This document shows positions 1-7,065 of a DNA stretch of 20,084 nt, piece by piece. The DNA lies in contig JAIFMT010000240.1 of the NCBI GenBank assembly GCA_020048295.1, positions 1 to 20,084 of the forward strand. The letters are read 5' to 3'. The number at the start of each line of letters is the position of its first letter. Positions within the stretch are counted from its first letter, which is position 1. A program made the translations under genes and the position numbers. A model generated the notes under the pieces. It worked only from the letters and a program-made list of their open reading frames with translations, did not search any database and was not told the DNA's origin. This stretch comes from Rhodoferax sp. Its GTDB lineage: Bacteria > Pseudomonadota > Gammaproteobacteria > Burkholderiales > Burkholderiaceae.

Positions 1-1440
1 CGCTTCAAGGGCATGTTTGCCTTTGCCATCTGGGACCAGCGCAGCGGCCAGTTTTTTCTGGCGCGCGACCGCTTTGGCATCAAGCCGCTGTACCTCAACC
101 AAGACTGCCACCGGCTGCGCTTTGCATCGAGCCTGCCGGCGTTGCTGGCCGGTGGCGGTGTTGACACCACGCTTGATGCGGTGGCACTGCACCACCACTT
201 CACCCTGCACACCGTGGTGCCGGCACCGCGCACGCTGCTCAAGGGCGTGCGCAAGCTGCCCCCCGCCACCACGATGATGATCGACCCCGATGGCAGCATC
301 AGCCAGCAAATTTATTGGACGCTCGATGCCACGCGGCCGGAAACCGCGCTTTCCGAGGCGCAGTGGCTGGCCGCCACGCGTGACGCGCTGGACCAAAGCG
401 TGCAACGCCGGCTGCTGGCCGCCGATGTGCCGGTGGGCGTGCTGCTGTCAGGCGGACTTGATTCAAGCCTGCTGGTGGGGCTGCTGGCCGAGCATGTAAA
501 TGATTTGCGCACCTTTTCCATCGGCTTTGAAGACATGGGTGGCGGCACTGAAAAAGCCGACGAATTTGAATTTTCTGACCAGGTGGCCGCGCACTTCAAA
601 ACCCGCCATCATCAGTACCACATCCCCAACAGCGAGGTGCTGTCGCGTCTGCCCGAGGCGGTGGCGCAGATGACCGAGCCGATGGCCAGCTACGACGTGA
701 TTGCGTTTTACCTGCTGGGCGAGCGGGTCTCCAAAGATGTCAAGGTGGTGATGAGCGGCCAGGGTGCCGACGAGGTGTTTGGCGGCTATTTCTGGTACCC
801 GCAGATGGATGCCGCCCAAGGCACGCCGCTGCAACGCTTTGGCCAGCACTACTTTGACCGCGAGCACACCGAATATCTGCAGATGATCGCGCCAGCGTTT
901 CATGTGGGCGATGTCACCTCAGAACTGGTGGCCGCCGAACTGTCCAAGCCGCAGGCCGATGAGTTTCTGGACCAGGTATGGCGCTTTGATGCCACCACGC
1001 TGCTGGTCGATGACCCGGTCAAGCGGGTGGACAACATGCCCATGGCCTGGGGGCTGGAGGTGCGCACGCCGTTCCTGGACCACGAACTGGTGGAGCTGGC
1101 CGCCAAGATGCCGCCTGCGCTCAAACTCAAGGAAGGCGGCAAATACCCGCTGAAAGCCATTGCCCGCGGATTGATCCCTGACTCGGTGATCGACCGACCC
1201 AAGGGCTACTTTCCGGTGCCGGCGCTGCGCTACGTGCGCGGGGCGTTTCTGGACAAGATGCGCGAGCTGTTGATGTCAGAGGCCTGCCTGAAGCGTGGCC
1301 TGTACCAGCGCGACTATGTTGAAAAACTGCTGGCCGAGCCCGAAGGCCCCGATGCTTTCACCCGCATCAACGGCAGCAAGCTGTGGCACCTGGCGCTGCT
1401 TGAATGGTGGCTGCAGGTGCATGTGGACACGGCGGCCTGA
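1..1440 (+). CDS. Asparagine-synthase-type amidotransferase, 5'-truncated by window edge (probable N-acetylglutaminylglutamine amidotransferase)
   Basis: The reading frame is open from base 1 (R-F-K-G-M-F-A-F...) and stops with TGA at 1438-1440. The start codon and roughly the first 110 residues, including the expected N-terminal nucleophile Cys, lie outside the window. What is visible is the end of the class II glutaminase domain (LARDRFGIKPLY) and the full ATP-pyrophosphatase synthase domain. That domain has the PP-loop SGGLDSS at 448-468, SGQGADEVFGGY at 754-789, and EVRTPFLDHELVEL. The family transfers amide nitrogen from glutamine to an ATP-activated carboxylate. The C-terminal block DRPKGYFPVPALRY resembles the amidotransferase that makes N-acetylglutaminylglutamine amide, a compatible solute, rather than housekeeping AsnB. 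That subfamily call is from memory. Its usual partner genes would lie upstream, out of view. It ends 18 bases before the convergent arsC-like gene. Confidence 0.85.
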   Translation, partial: RFKGMFAFAIWDQRSGQFFLARDRFGIKPLYLNQDCHRLRFASSLPALLAGGGVDTTLDAVALHHHFTLHTVVPAPRTLLKGVRKLPPATTMMIDPDGSISQQIYWTLDATRPETALSEAQWLAATRDALDQSVQRRLLAADVPVGVLLSGGLDSSLLVGLLAEHVNDLRTFSIGFEDMGGGTEKADEFEFSDQVAAHFKTRHHQYHIPNSEVLSRLPEAVAQMTEPMASYDVIAFYLLGERVSKDVKVVMSGQGADEVFGGYFWYPQMDAAQGTPLQRFGQHYFDREHTEYLQMIAPAFHVGDVTSELVAAELSKPQADEFLDQVWRFDATTLLVDDPVKRVDNMPMAWGLEVRTPFLDHELVELAAKMPPALKLKEGGKYPLKAIARGLIPDSVIDRPKGYFPVPALRYVRGAFLDKMRELLMSEACLKRGLYQRDYVEKLLAEPEGPDAFTRINGSKLWHLALLEWWLQVHVDTAA

Positions 1441-1458
1441 CCGCGCGGCATTGAAACC

Positions 1459-1956
1459 CTAAACCTGGTGCAGACGGCGCGCGCTGTCTTGCAGCAGCGT
1501 ATGGGCCAGTTTTTCGGGTGCCAGATTAATCAGCAATTCCAGCCGCTGATGCAACGCATGCAGCGTGTGACGAAAGGCCTCGCGCTTGTGCGCGTCGTCA
1601 GCATCGAGCGCCGCCGGGTCTGCCAAGCCCCAGTGCGCGGTGGCCGCATGTCCCGGCCACACCGGGCAGACTTCATTGTTCACGCTGTCACACAAGGTGA
1701 TGATCAGGTCCATGTGCGGTGCATCCACCGCACCAAATTCGTCCCACGCTTTGCTGTGCAAACCATCAGTGGATATGCCGGCGTTTTGCAACACCTGCAG
1801 TGCCAACGGGTTGGGCTGCTCGTCGCGCGGGCAGCAGCCGGCTGACCAGGCCTTGAAGCGGCCTTTGCCAATGTGGTTCAACAACGCTTGTGCCATCAGG
1901 CTACGCCCGGTGTTGTGGTTGCACAAAAACAGCACATGCAGGACTGTGTCAGTCAT
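1459..1956 (-). CDS. arsC: Arsenate reductase, low-molecular-weight phosphotyrosine-phosphatase type
   Basis: A 165-residue cytoplasmic protein of the LMW-PTP fold that reduces arsenate to arsenite through a cysteine relay. The P-loop is at residues 12-19 (C-N-H-N-T-G-R-S, a CX5R motif with C12 and R18). The two redox cysteines are C89 and C97, in CDSVNNEVCPVWPG. The general-acid Asp lies in WGLADPAA (D113). The P-loop wording is closer to CxHNxGRS than to the common CTGNSxRS. I chose ATG at 1956 because GAGGA sits 7 bases upstream and the P-loop then falls near the N-terminus. An upstream in-frame ATG (1992) adds 12 non-conserved residues. No arsR, arsB or acr3 is visible nearby, so it looks like an orphan copy. 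A role as a tyrosine phosphatase cannot be excluded, but the C89/C97 pair favours arsenate reduction. Confidence 0.87.
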   Translation of the reverse strand: MTDTVLHVLFLCNHNTGRSLMAQALLNHIGKGRFKAWSAGCCPRDEQPNPLALQVLQNAGISTDGLHSKAWDEFGAVDAPHMDLIITLCDSVNNEVCPVWPGHAATAHWGLADPAALDADDAHKREAFRHTLHALHQRLELLINLAPEKLAHTLLQDSARRLHQV

Positions 1957-1995
1957 TCTTGTTTCCTCGGGTCTCATGAAAGCGATCAGCACAAT

Positions 1996-2021
1996 GGGGC
2001 TGTGGATGGTAATACAGCCCC
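1996..2021. repeat. Inverted repeat upstream of the arsC-like gene
   Basis: GGGGCTGT (1996-2003) and ACAGCCCC (2014-2021) are perfect 8-base arms with a 10-base loop. The repeat lies about 40 bases upstream of the arsC-like ATG, so it could be an operator or a leader hairpin. No U-tract follows on either strand, so it is not a convincing intrinsic terminator. Confidence 0.5.
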
Positions 2022-2063
2022 TCGGCCAGCATGTCGCTGCAGGCGACTATTTGTGCTGCTTCC

Positions 2064-2084
2064 GACGGTGGGAGGGTCACCGTC
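2064..2084. repeat. Second inverted repeat in the arsC/aminotransferase gap
   Basis: GACGGTG (2064-2070) and CACCGTC (2078-2084) are perfect 7-base arms with a 7-base spacer. It lies between the aminotransferase 3' end and the arsC-like gene, both read on the minus strand. No U-run follows. It could be an operator or an mRNA hairpin. Confidence 0.45.
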
Positions 2085-2110
2085 ATCGCCGATTTGAAAC
2101 TATAGTTTTC

Positions 2111-2152
2111 ATAGCTTCAAGCGCTCACTGCATTTGTGCTGGAGACCGATTT
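2111..2152 (+). repeat. Dispersed ~40-base repeat, copy 1 (intergenic)
   Basis: The copy begins ATAGCTTCAAGCGCT and ends GGAGACCGATTT, directly downstream of the aminotransferase stop. It matches the layout of the copies at 5779, 11159, 14405 and 15252 (minus): ATAGCT start, GCT in the middle, GAGnC..ATTT end. The AT-rich flank (CTATAGTTTTCATAG) is also partly self-complementary. Recognition is by eye. Confidence 0.5.
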
Positions 2153-2160
2153 CTTATAAA

Positions 2161-3348
2161 TTACAAGGCCAGCTTCAAACGCCCGATGCCTTCCTCGATT
2201 TTGGCCACATCGGCGGTGGCGAACGACAAACGCAGCGTGGCCAGGTCGGGGTCGTGGGCATAGAACGGCGCACCGGGCACAAACGCCACCAGCTGATCGA
2301 TGGCGCGCTTGGCAAACTCGGCCGCGTTGGCGCTGCGGCCGTTGACACCGGTCAGGCGGGCCCAGAAAAACATGCCGCCTTGCGGCGCGTTGAATGCGAT
2401 GGCCTCGCCCAACTCACGCGTCAGCGCCTGCGCCATGACGCGCGCGCGCTCGGCGTAGGTCGTGCGCACCACCGCCAGCGTGGCATTCAGGCGGTTTTGC
2501 GTCAGGTAGTGGGCACAAATGGCCTGCGTCAGGTTGCTGGTGTGGGCATCGCTGAACTGCTTGCACATGGTGGCTTTGGCCAGCAGCTCGGCCGGCGCAA
2601 TCAGCCAGCCCACCCGCAAACCGGGGCTCAGAATCTTGCTGAACGAGCCGCAATGCGCCAGCCAGTCGCGGCTGCCTGGCACGCCAGCGCTCAGGGCCAG
2701 CAGGCTTGGTGGCGGTGCGCCGTCAAAATACAGCTCGCCATACGGGTCGTCTTCGACAATCAGCGTTTGCGTGCGCACCGCAATTTCGAGGATGCGCTGG
2801 CGCCGTGCCAGGCTCAAGGTGGCCCCGCTGGGGTTGCCAAAGGTGGGAATCAGGTACACCAGCTTTGGCTTGTGTTCGTCTATCAGAGCCTCTAGCCGGT
2901 CCACATCAACCCCATCGGCATCAATTGGCGCGCCAATGATGTGCGCGCCATACAACCGAAAGCACTGGATGGTCGCCAAAAAGGTGGGCGCTTCCACAAT
3001 AATCTTGTCGCCCGGTGAGATCATCGTCTTGCCGATCAAATCCAGCGCCTGCTGGCTGCCGGTGGTGACGATCAGGCCGTCCGGCGTCACCGTGCTGCCC
3101 TTGCCCGCCATAAAAGTGGCAATGCCCTCGCGCAGTGGCGCGTAGCCTTCGGTCGCACCATATTGCAGCACCGGGCCAGGGTTTCCAGCCAGAACTGCCT
3201 GCGCGGCCGCGGCAATGCCTGGCGCATCAAACAGCGCCGGATCCGGAAAACCGCCGGCAAAGCTGATGATGCCGGGCTTGCCAAGCAATTTGAAGAGTTC
3301 GCGGATGGCGGAGGTTTCAACGTGTTGAAGGCGATCGGCAAATTGCAT
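2161..3348 (-). CDS. PLP-dependent aminotransferase, class I/II (2-aminoadipate/MocR-like branch)
   Basis: A 395-residue cytoplasmic enzyme of fold-type I that transfers an amino group between an amino acid and a 2-oxo acid using pyridoxal phosphate. Visible landmarks are SFAGGFPDP near residues 29-37, the phosphate-binding TGSQQALDL at 96-104, NPSG at 172-175, DDPYGE at 201-206, the Schiff-base lysine K238 in SFSKILSPGLRVGW, and the substrate-carboxylate arginine R373 in TLRLSF. Length and motifs fit the family that includes 2-aminoadipate and multi-substrate aromatic/branched-chain aminotransferases. The real substrate cannot be read from sequence. The ATG at 3348 starts the conserved MQFADRL region. 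A longer frame back to 3483 would add 45 hydrophobic, non-conserved residues and run across the divergent promoter region. The ribosome binding site is weak. The gene is divergent from the HDOD operon. Confidence 0.88.
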   Translation of the reverse strand: MQFADRLQHVETSAIRELFKLLGKPGIISFAGGFPDPALFDAPGIAAAAQAVLAGNPGPVLQYGATEGYAPLREGIATFMAGKGSTVTPDGLIVTTGSQQALDLIGKTMISPGDKIIVEAPTFLATIQCFRLYGAHIIGAPIDADGVDVDRLEALIDEHKPKLVYLIPTFGNPSGATLSLARRQRILEIAVRTQTLIVEDDPYGELYFDGAPPPSLLALSAGVPGSRDWLAHCGSFSKILSPGLRVGWLIAPAELLAKATMCKQFSDAHTSNLTQAICAHYLTQNRLNATLAVVRTTYAERARVMAQALTRELGEAIAFNAPQGGMFFWARLTGVNGRSANAAEFAKRAIDQLVAFVPGAPFYAHDPDLATLRLSFATADVAKIEEGIGRLKLAL

Positions 3349-3482
3349 GATGTCAGGCTCGAAATTGATAGCAGAATATAAATTGATGTTTAACCGCAAC
3401 CAGCTCACAAAATATGAAAATAGCAGGGGCCAGTTAGGGTAAATTGTCACTGATTGCCAACTGGACAAAAACAGGAAAAACA
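3349..3482. promoter_or_regulatory. AT-rich divergent intergenic region
   Basis: These 134 bases separate the minus-strand aminotransferase from the plus-strand HDOD-nth-HDOD operon and must hold both promoters unless there is read-through. The stretch around 3361-3445 is clearly richer in A/T than the flanking genes. I could not find a well-spaced -35/-10 pair on either strand. AGGAAA at 3474-3479 is the ribosome binding site for the HDOD gene at 3483. Confidence 0.4.
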
Positions 3483-4283
3483 ATGCAAGGTCTGGACGCT
3501 TTTTTTGCCACAGTCAAACTGCCTTCCATCTCGCAGGTGACGCAGGCGCTGATCAACACCTTAAACGACGACAACGCCGACATCGACGCGGTGGCACAGC
3601 TCATTGCGCAAGACCCGGCGCTGGTTGCCAAGCTGCTGCGCCTGGCCAACAGTGCCCAGTTTGGGCTGCCGCGCGGCGTGGGCAGCGTCGATGATGCCAT
3701 CCAGATGGTGGGCATGAGCCGGGTGCGCAGCCTGTGCCTGGGAGCCAGCCTGAGCGGCTCGTTCACACCGATACCGGGCCTGAATCAGCAGGAATTCTGG
3801 TCCAGTAGCATGGCCTGCGCCGGTTATGCGCAGTGGCTGGCCAGCAGCCTGGACATGGATGCGCAGCAGGCCTGGCTGACCGGCATGATGCTGCGCCTGG
3901 GCGAACTGCTGCTGGGCCAGGCCAACCCGCAGGCCTTGCTTGAAATCGAAAAACTGCCGCACAGCCCCGGCAGCCGCTGGGACCGCCAGCGCCGCCTGGT
4001 GGGCTTTGCCGAGGGGCAGATCACCGCCGAACTGGCGCGCCGCTGGAATTTTCCGATGCAGATCGCGCAGGCGCTGGAACGCTCCTACGACCCGCTGGTG
4101 GAACAGGCTTTTTCACGGCTCGGCGCGGTGATCCACCTGGCTGGGCTGCTGGCTGACATGCCAGGGGCCGATGCGCTGGCGGTGGATGCCCTGCCGCACG
4201 ACGTGATCAGTGCCGTGGCGCTGGATGTGCGCTGGATGAAAGCCACTTTTCCGGCAGCCGACGCGTTCATCCAGCTGGACTGA
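3483..4283 (+). CDS. HDOD-domain protein with degenerate HD site (first paralogue)
   Basis: A 266-residue, single-domain cytoplasmic protein of the HDOD family (degenerate relatives of HD phosphohydrolases, used in signalling). The family hallmarks are LPSISQVTQALI near residues 13-24, DPALVAKLLRLANSAQFGLP at 44-63, the DDAIQMVGMSRVRSL block near 70-84, and FW at 105-106. The position where HD proteins carry GLLHDIG reads GMMLRLGE (134-141), so the His-Asp metal pair is absent and catalysis is unlikely. No output domain is fused. The ATG at 3483 has AGGAAA upstream. An earlier in-frame ATG at 3444 adds 13 unconserved residues. The gene is 3 bases from nth, and a paralogue follows nth. Confidence 0.85.
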   Translation: MQGLDAFFATVKLPSISQVTQALINTLNDDNADIDAVAQLIAQDPALVAKLLRLANSAQFGLPRGVGSVDDAIQMVGMSRVRSLCLGASLSGSFTPIPGLNQQEFWSSSMACAGYAQWLASSLDMDAQQAWLTGMMLRLGELLLGQANPQALLEIEKLPHSPGSRWDRQRRLVGFAEGQITAELARRWNFPMQIAQALERSYDPLVEQAFSRLGAVIHLAGLLADMPGADALAVDALPHDVISAVALDVRWMKATFPAADAFIQLD

Positions 4284-4286
4284 GCC

Positions 4287-4937
4287 ATGAAAGCGGCTGA
4301 CGTTCAGGCTTTTTTTGCCACGCTGGCGGCAGCCAACCCGCAGCCCCAAACCGAACTTGAATTTGCCAGTGTGTTTGAGCTGTTGACCGCCGTTCTGCTG
4401 TCAGCCCAGGCCACCGACGTCAGCGTCAACAAGGCCACGCGCGGGCTGTTTCTGGTTGCCAACACGCCACAGAAAATGCTGGCCCTGGGACTGGAGGGGC
4501 TGGAAGCCCACATCAAGACGATTGGCCTGTACCACAGCAAGGCGCGCCATCTGCTGCAAACCTGCCAGATGCTGGTGGAACAACACGCCGGTCAGGTGCC
4601 GCGCAGTCGTGAGGCGCTTGAGGCGCTCCCCGGTGTGGGCCGCAAAACTGCCAACGTGGTGCTCAACGTGGCGTTTGGTGAGCCCACCATCGCCGTCGAT
4701 ACGCACATTTTTCGCCTGAGTAACCGCACCGGACTGGCCCCTGGCAAAACCCCGCTGGCAGTGGAGCAACAATTGCTCAAGCGCGTCCCCAAGATCTGGC
4801 TCGCCCATGCCCACCATTGGCTGATCCTGCATGGCCGTTACGTCTGCCAGGCGCGCACGCCACGCTGCTGGGAATGCGCCGTGGCCCGCCATTGCGACTT
4901 CAAATCCAAAACCCCCAACCCCAGAGCTTCCTCATGA
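4287..4937 (+). CDS. nth: Endonuclease III (DNA glycosylase/AP lyase)
   Basis: A 216-residue base-excision-repair enzyme that removes oxidised pyrimidines and cleaves the abasic site by beta-elimination. The helix-hairpin-helix LPGVGRKTANVV carries the catalytic lysine K120. The catalytic aspartate is D138 in VDTHIFR. The [4Fe-4S] cluster cysteines are C187, C194, C197 and C203 (C-X6-C-X2-C-X5-C). All of these fall at the positions known for E. coli Nth, so the frame is intact and full length. It starts 3 bases after the first HDOD gene and its TGA overlaps the ATG of the second one (ATGA at 4934-4937). The three genes are therefore very likely co-transcribed and translationally coupled. Confidence 0.97.
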   Translation: MKAADVQAFFATLAAANPQPQTELEFASVFELLTAVLLSAQATDVSVNKATRGLFLVANTPQKMLALGLEGLEAHIKTIGLYHSKARHLLQTCQMLVEQHAGQVPRSREALEALPGVGRKTANVVLNVAFGEPTIAVDTHIFRLSNRTGLAPGKTPLAVEQQLLKRVPKIWLAHAHHWLILHGRYVCQARTPRCWECAVARHCDFKSKTPNPRASS

Positions 4938-5761
4938 CAACCGCCCTGCACACCGACATCAACGCCTTGCTGAAAACCGTGGACTGGCCGGTGATGCCAG
5001 AGGTTGGACAGGCTTTGATTCGCACCTTTGACGACGAAGATGCCGACATCCAGACGGTGTGCCGCATCATTGCCAAAGACCCGGCCCTCACCGCCACGCT
5101 ATTGCGCATGGCCAACAGCGCCATGTTTGGCCTGTCGGGCAAGGTCGATACGCTCGAGCGTGCGGTCAACGTGGTGGGCATGACGCTGATCCGGGCGCGC
5201 GCCCTGTCGGTGTGCCTGTCGCGGGTGGCGCAAATCCCGCCGTGCATCGACCGGCTGGGGTTCTGGCGCTATTGCATGCTCTGCGCTGGCTTGGCCCAAT
5301 GGCTGGCCGCCAAATGCAAGGTCGATCCGCAAGAAGCCTGGCTGGCCGGCATGATGCTGCCGCTGGGCGGCCTGAGCCTGTGTCAGGCCAGCCCACCGCT
5401 GCAAGCCCGGCTGCTGGACCAACCGGTAGAACCTGGTGAGCGCTGGCTACGGCAACGGCAATGGGTTGGCTTCGATGAAGGACAGGTGGTGGCAGAACTG
5501 GCGTATCACTGGGATTTTCCCGAGGTGCTGGTGGAAGGCCTGCGCCATGCCGCGCAACCACTGTTGAGCCGGCACAACTCCAGGCTGGCCGCAGTGCTGC
5601 ACCTGGCAGCGCGTCTGGCCGACAGTGGTGAAGTCAACCCGGCCAGCCTGGATGCCTTGCCGCTGCTGGTGCTGCTGTTGCTCAAGCTCGATGCAGCGTC
5701 GCTGGCCGTCAATGCACCCACCGCCGAAGCGCTGTCCGACATCACCATGTTCCAGCAATGA
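4934..5761 (+). CDS. HDOD-domain protein with degenerate HD site (second paralogue)
   Basis: A 275-residue paralogue of the HDOD gene on the other side of nth. Shared blocks are DPALTATLLRMANSAMFGL (49-67), ERAVNVVGMTLIRARAL (75-91), FWRYCMLCAGLAQWLA (110-125) and EAWLAGMMLPLGG (134-146). The last block again lacks the His-Asp pair. The C-terminal halves also align (WVGFDEGQVVAELAYHWDFP against LVGFAEGQITAELARRWNFP), which supports tandem duplication. The ATG at 4934 overlaps the nth stop codon; a longer frame back to 4817 would lie inside nth. Function is probably as a protein-interaction or signalling module. Nothing links it chemically to base-excision repair except gene order. Confidence 0.84.
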   Translation: MTTALHTDINALLKTVDWPVMPEVGQALIRTFDDEDADIQTVCRIIAKDPALTATLLRMANSAMFGLSGKVDTLERAVNVVGMTLIRARALSVCLSRVAQIPPCIDRLGFWRYCMLCAGLAQWLAAKCKVDPQEAWLAGMMLPLGGLSLCQASPPLQARLLDQPVEPGERWLRQRQWVGFDEGQVVAELAYHWDFPEVLVEGLRHAAQPLLSRHNSRLAAVLHLAARLADSGEVNPASLDALPLLVLLLLKLDAASLAVNAPTAEALSDITMFQQ

Positions 5762-5778
5762 CGATAAAACTCAATAAC

Positions 5779-5834
5779 AATAGCTGCTAGCCTATGCCAA
5801 ATAAGCGCTAGCAGGCTAAAACATCATTTTTTTT
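5779..5834. terminator. Dispersed repeat copy 2 forming a hairpin between convergent genes (probable bidirectional terminator)
   Basis: TAGCTGCTAGC (5781-5791) pairs with GCTAGCAGGCTA (5807-5818): eleven pairs with one bulged G and a 15-base loop. On the plus strand it is followed after 8 bases by eight T residues (5827-5834). Those T residues are also the last lysine codons of jetD on the other strand. On the minus strand the stem is followed by a looser T-rich stretch. Placement between the convergent HDOD operon and jetD fits a shared terminator. The sequence layout also matches the dispersed repeat at 2111, 11159, 14405 and 15252. Confidence 0.6.
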
Positions 5835-7065
5835 CAAACGGACTGCCGAAGCTGCATGACACGGCTGAGCAAGGCATTGCAGCCGCGCCAGACTGGCTGT
5901 CAATCGCTGCCAGTGCGGCTTTCACCCAAGCATATTGAATGCGCTCCTGCTCCAGCCGCTGGCCCTGCAAATCGTTGTACAGCGCCAGTTCCGGTGTGGT
6001 CAGCCGGGTCAGGCTGCGCCGGGTGGGCTGGGGCTCGGTGACCCACTGGCTTTGGTGCGCCAGCAAGGTGCTGCGGTCCATCAACAGAGACTGGGCGTGC
6101 GGCAGTTGCGCGCGCAGCTGGTCCAGAATGGCAAAGCCGTGGGTATCGATGTCGCCCCAGTAAAACACGGTGCAACGCTGCAGCCAGGGCGCGCCGGCCA
6201 GCGCCTCAAAGCCGTAGCCCGCGCCAAAAATCACCACGCTGCCGGGCATGGGCGGAAAAGCCAGAAAGTTGACTTCGTTTTCGGTGATAAACACCCGGTG
6301 CCCCCGCCATTCAAGCTGCGCGAAGTCCGCCTGTGTCAGGGTGATGTCCTGGTCTGCGCCCAGGCACGGCAGCGCCAGTGCCGCATCCAGCACGCGCAGG
6401 CGGATGCGCAGCGGCTTGTCCCGAAAACCGTAGCGGCGGCAAAACTGGTTGATGCCGGTCGCAGAGGCTTCTACGGCCCCGGGCGGCAACACCAAGTCCA
6501 GCAACTCGGTCAGCGCGCTGCGCTGGGATTCGATAAATTTGCTGTCGATGCCGTGCAGGTCCACCTGGCGCAGGTAAATGCCGGGGCGCGGGTGGCTTTG
6601 CAGCCAGGCCAGCACATGCAGCAAGCGCAGCCAGTCGTCTGCCAGCGCCAACGCAACCAAAGGGCGCTTGGCCAGCCAGGGCTGCAGGCACGCAAACATT
6701 GCTTCGTCAAAGGCTTGCGTGGCTTGCAGCACGTCTTCAAAGCGCCGGCTTTCCTTGCGTTTGCCAATCAGCGCCAGCGCGTCGTGCGGTGTGTCGAGCC
6801 AGATCGCCTCGGGCAGCGTGCAGGTCCCCAGCAACCGATGGTCAAATTCGCGCCAGACGATGCGCACGTGCGCAATCCCGCGCAAAGCGTCAAGCCACAC
6901 ACGCACCGCCTCAAACCGCTCGCCGAGTTCGCCTGACGTCGGGCCAAGCAGCCGCAGGCGACGTGGCTGCCATTCGACCGCTGGCAGCAACGCACGCAAC
7001 AGCACGCCCTGGTCCCACAGCTTTTGCGTCTGTGCGCGCAGATCGGCGGCGCAGGTCCAGGTCAT
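5824..7065 (-). CDS. jetD: Wadjet protein JetD (DUF3322/DUF2220, Toprim-like nuclease)
   Basis: A 413-residue cytoplasmic protein and the effector of the Wadjet anti-plasmid system. In studied Wadjets, JetD cuts small circular DNA after the JetABC motor has extruded a loop. The N-terminal part (about 1-200) fits DUF3322. The C-terminal part fits the Toprim-like DUF2220, with the acidic ITENEVNFLAFP segment (E262/E264), GAGYGFEALAGAPWL (281-295), the metal-binding DxD in YWGDIDTHGFAIL (D305, D307), and a late RLEQERI (370-376). All expected acidic residues are present, so the nuclease looks active. The ATG at 7065 overlaps the jetC stop codon (ATGA), with GGAAAG upstream. It is the last gene of the operon and its end abuts the hairpin at 5779. 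Confidence 0.92.
   Translation of the reverse strand: MTWTCAADLRAQTQKLWDQGVLLRALLPAVEWQPRRLRLLGPTSGELGERFEAVRVWLDALRGIAHVRIVWREFDHRLLGTCTLPEAIWLDTPHDALALIGKRKESRRFEDVLQATQAFDEAMFACLQPWLAKRPLVALALADDWLRLLHVLAWLQSHPRPGIYLRQVDLHGIDSKFIESQRSALTELLDLVLPPGAVEASATGINQFCRRYGFRDKPLRIRLRVLDAALALPCLGADQDITLTQADFAQLEWRGHRVFITENEVNFLAFPPMPGSVVIFGAGYGFEALAGAPWLQRCTVFYWGDIDTHGFAILDQLRAQLPHAQSLLMDRSTLLAHQSQWVTEPQPTRRSLTRLTTPELALYNDLQGQRLEQERIQYAWVKAALAAIDSQSGAAAMPCSAVSCSFGSPFEKK

Noticed and set aside
1996..2021. Intrinsic terminator for the aminotransferase
   Set aside because: The stem is good but no U-run follows on either strand; kept only as an inverted repeat.
3361..3435. Further copy of the dispersed repeat in the divergent intergenic region
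   Set aside because: It contains ATAGCA and GGGGCCAG fragments, but they are not in the right order or spacing to align with the other copies.
3349..3483. N-terminal extension of the aminotransferase (45 residues)
   Set aside because: It is hydrophobic, not family-like, AT-rich, and overlaps the promoter region and ribosome binding site of the divergent HDOD gene.
5935..6936. 333-codon open frame antisense to jetD
   Set aside because: JetD is conserved through its entire length; the frame looks like a codon-bias artefact.
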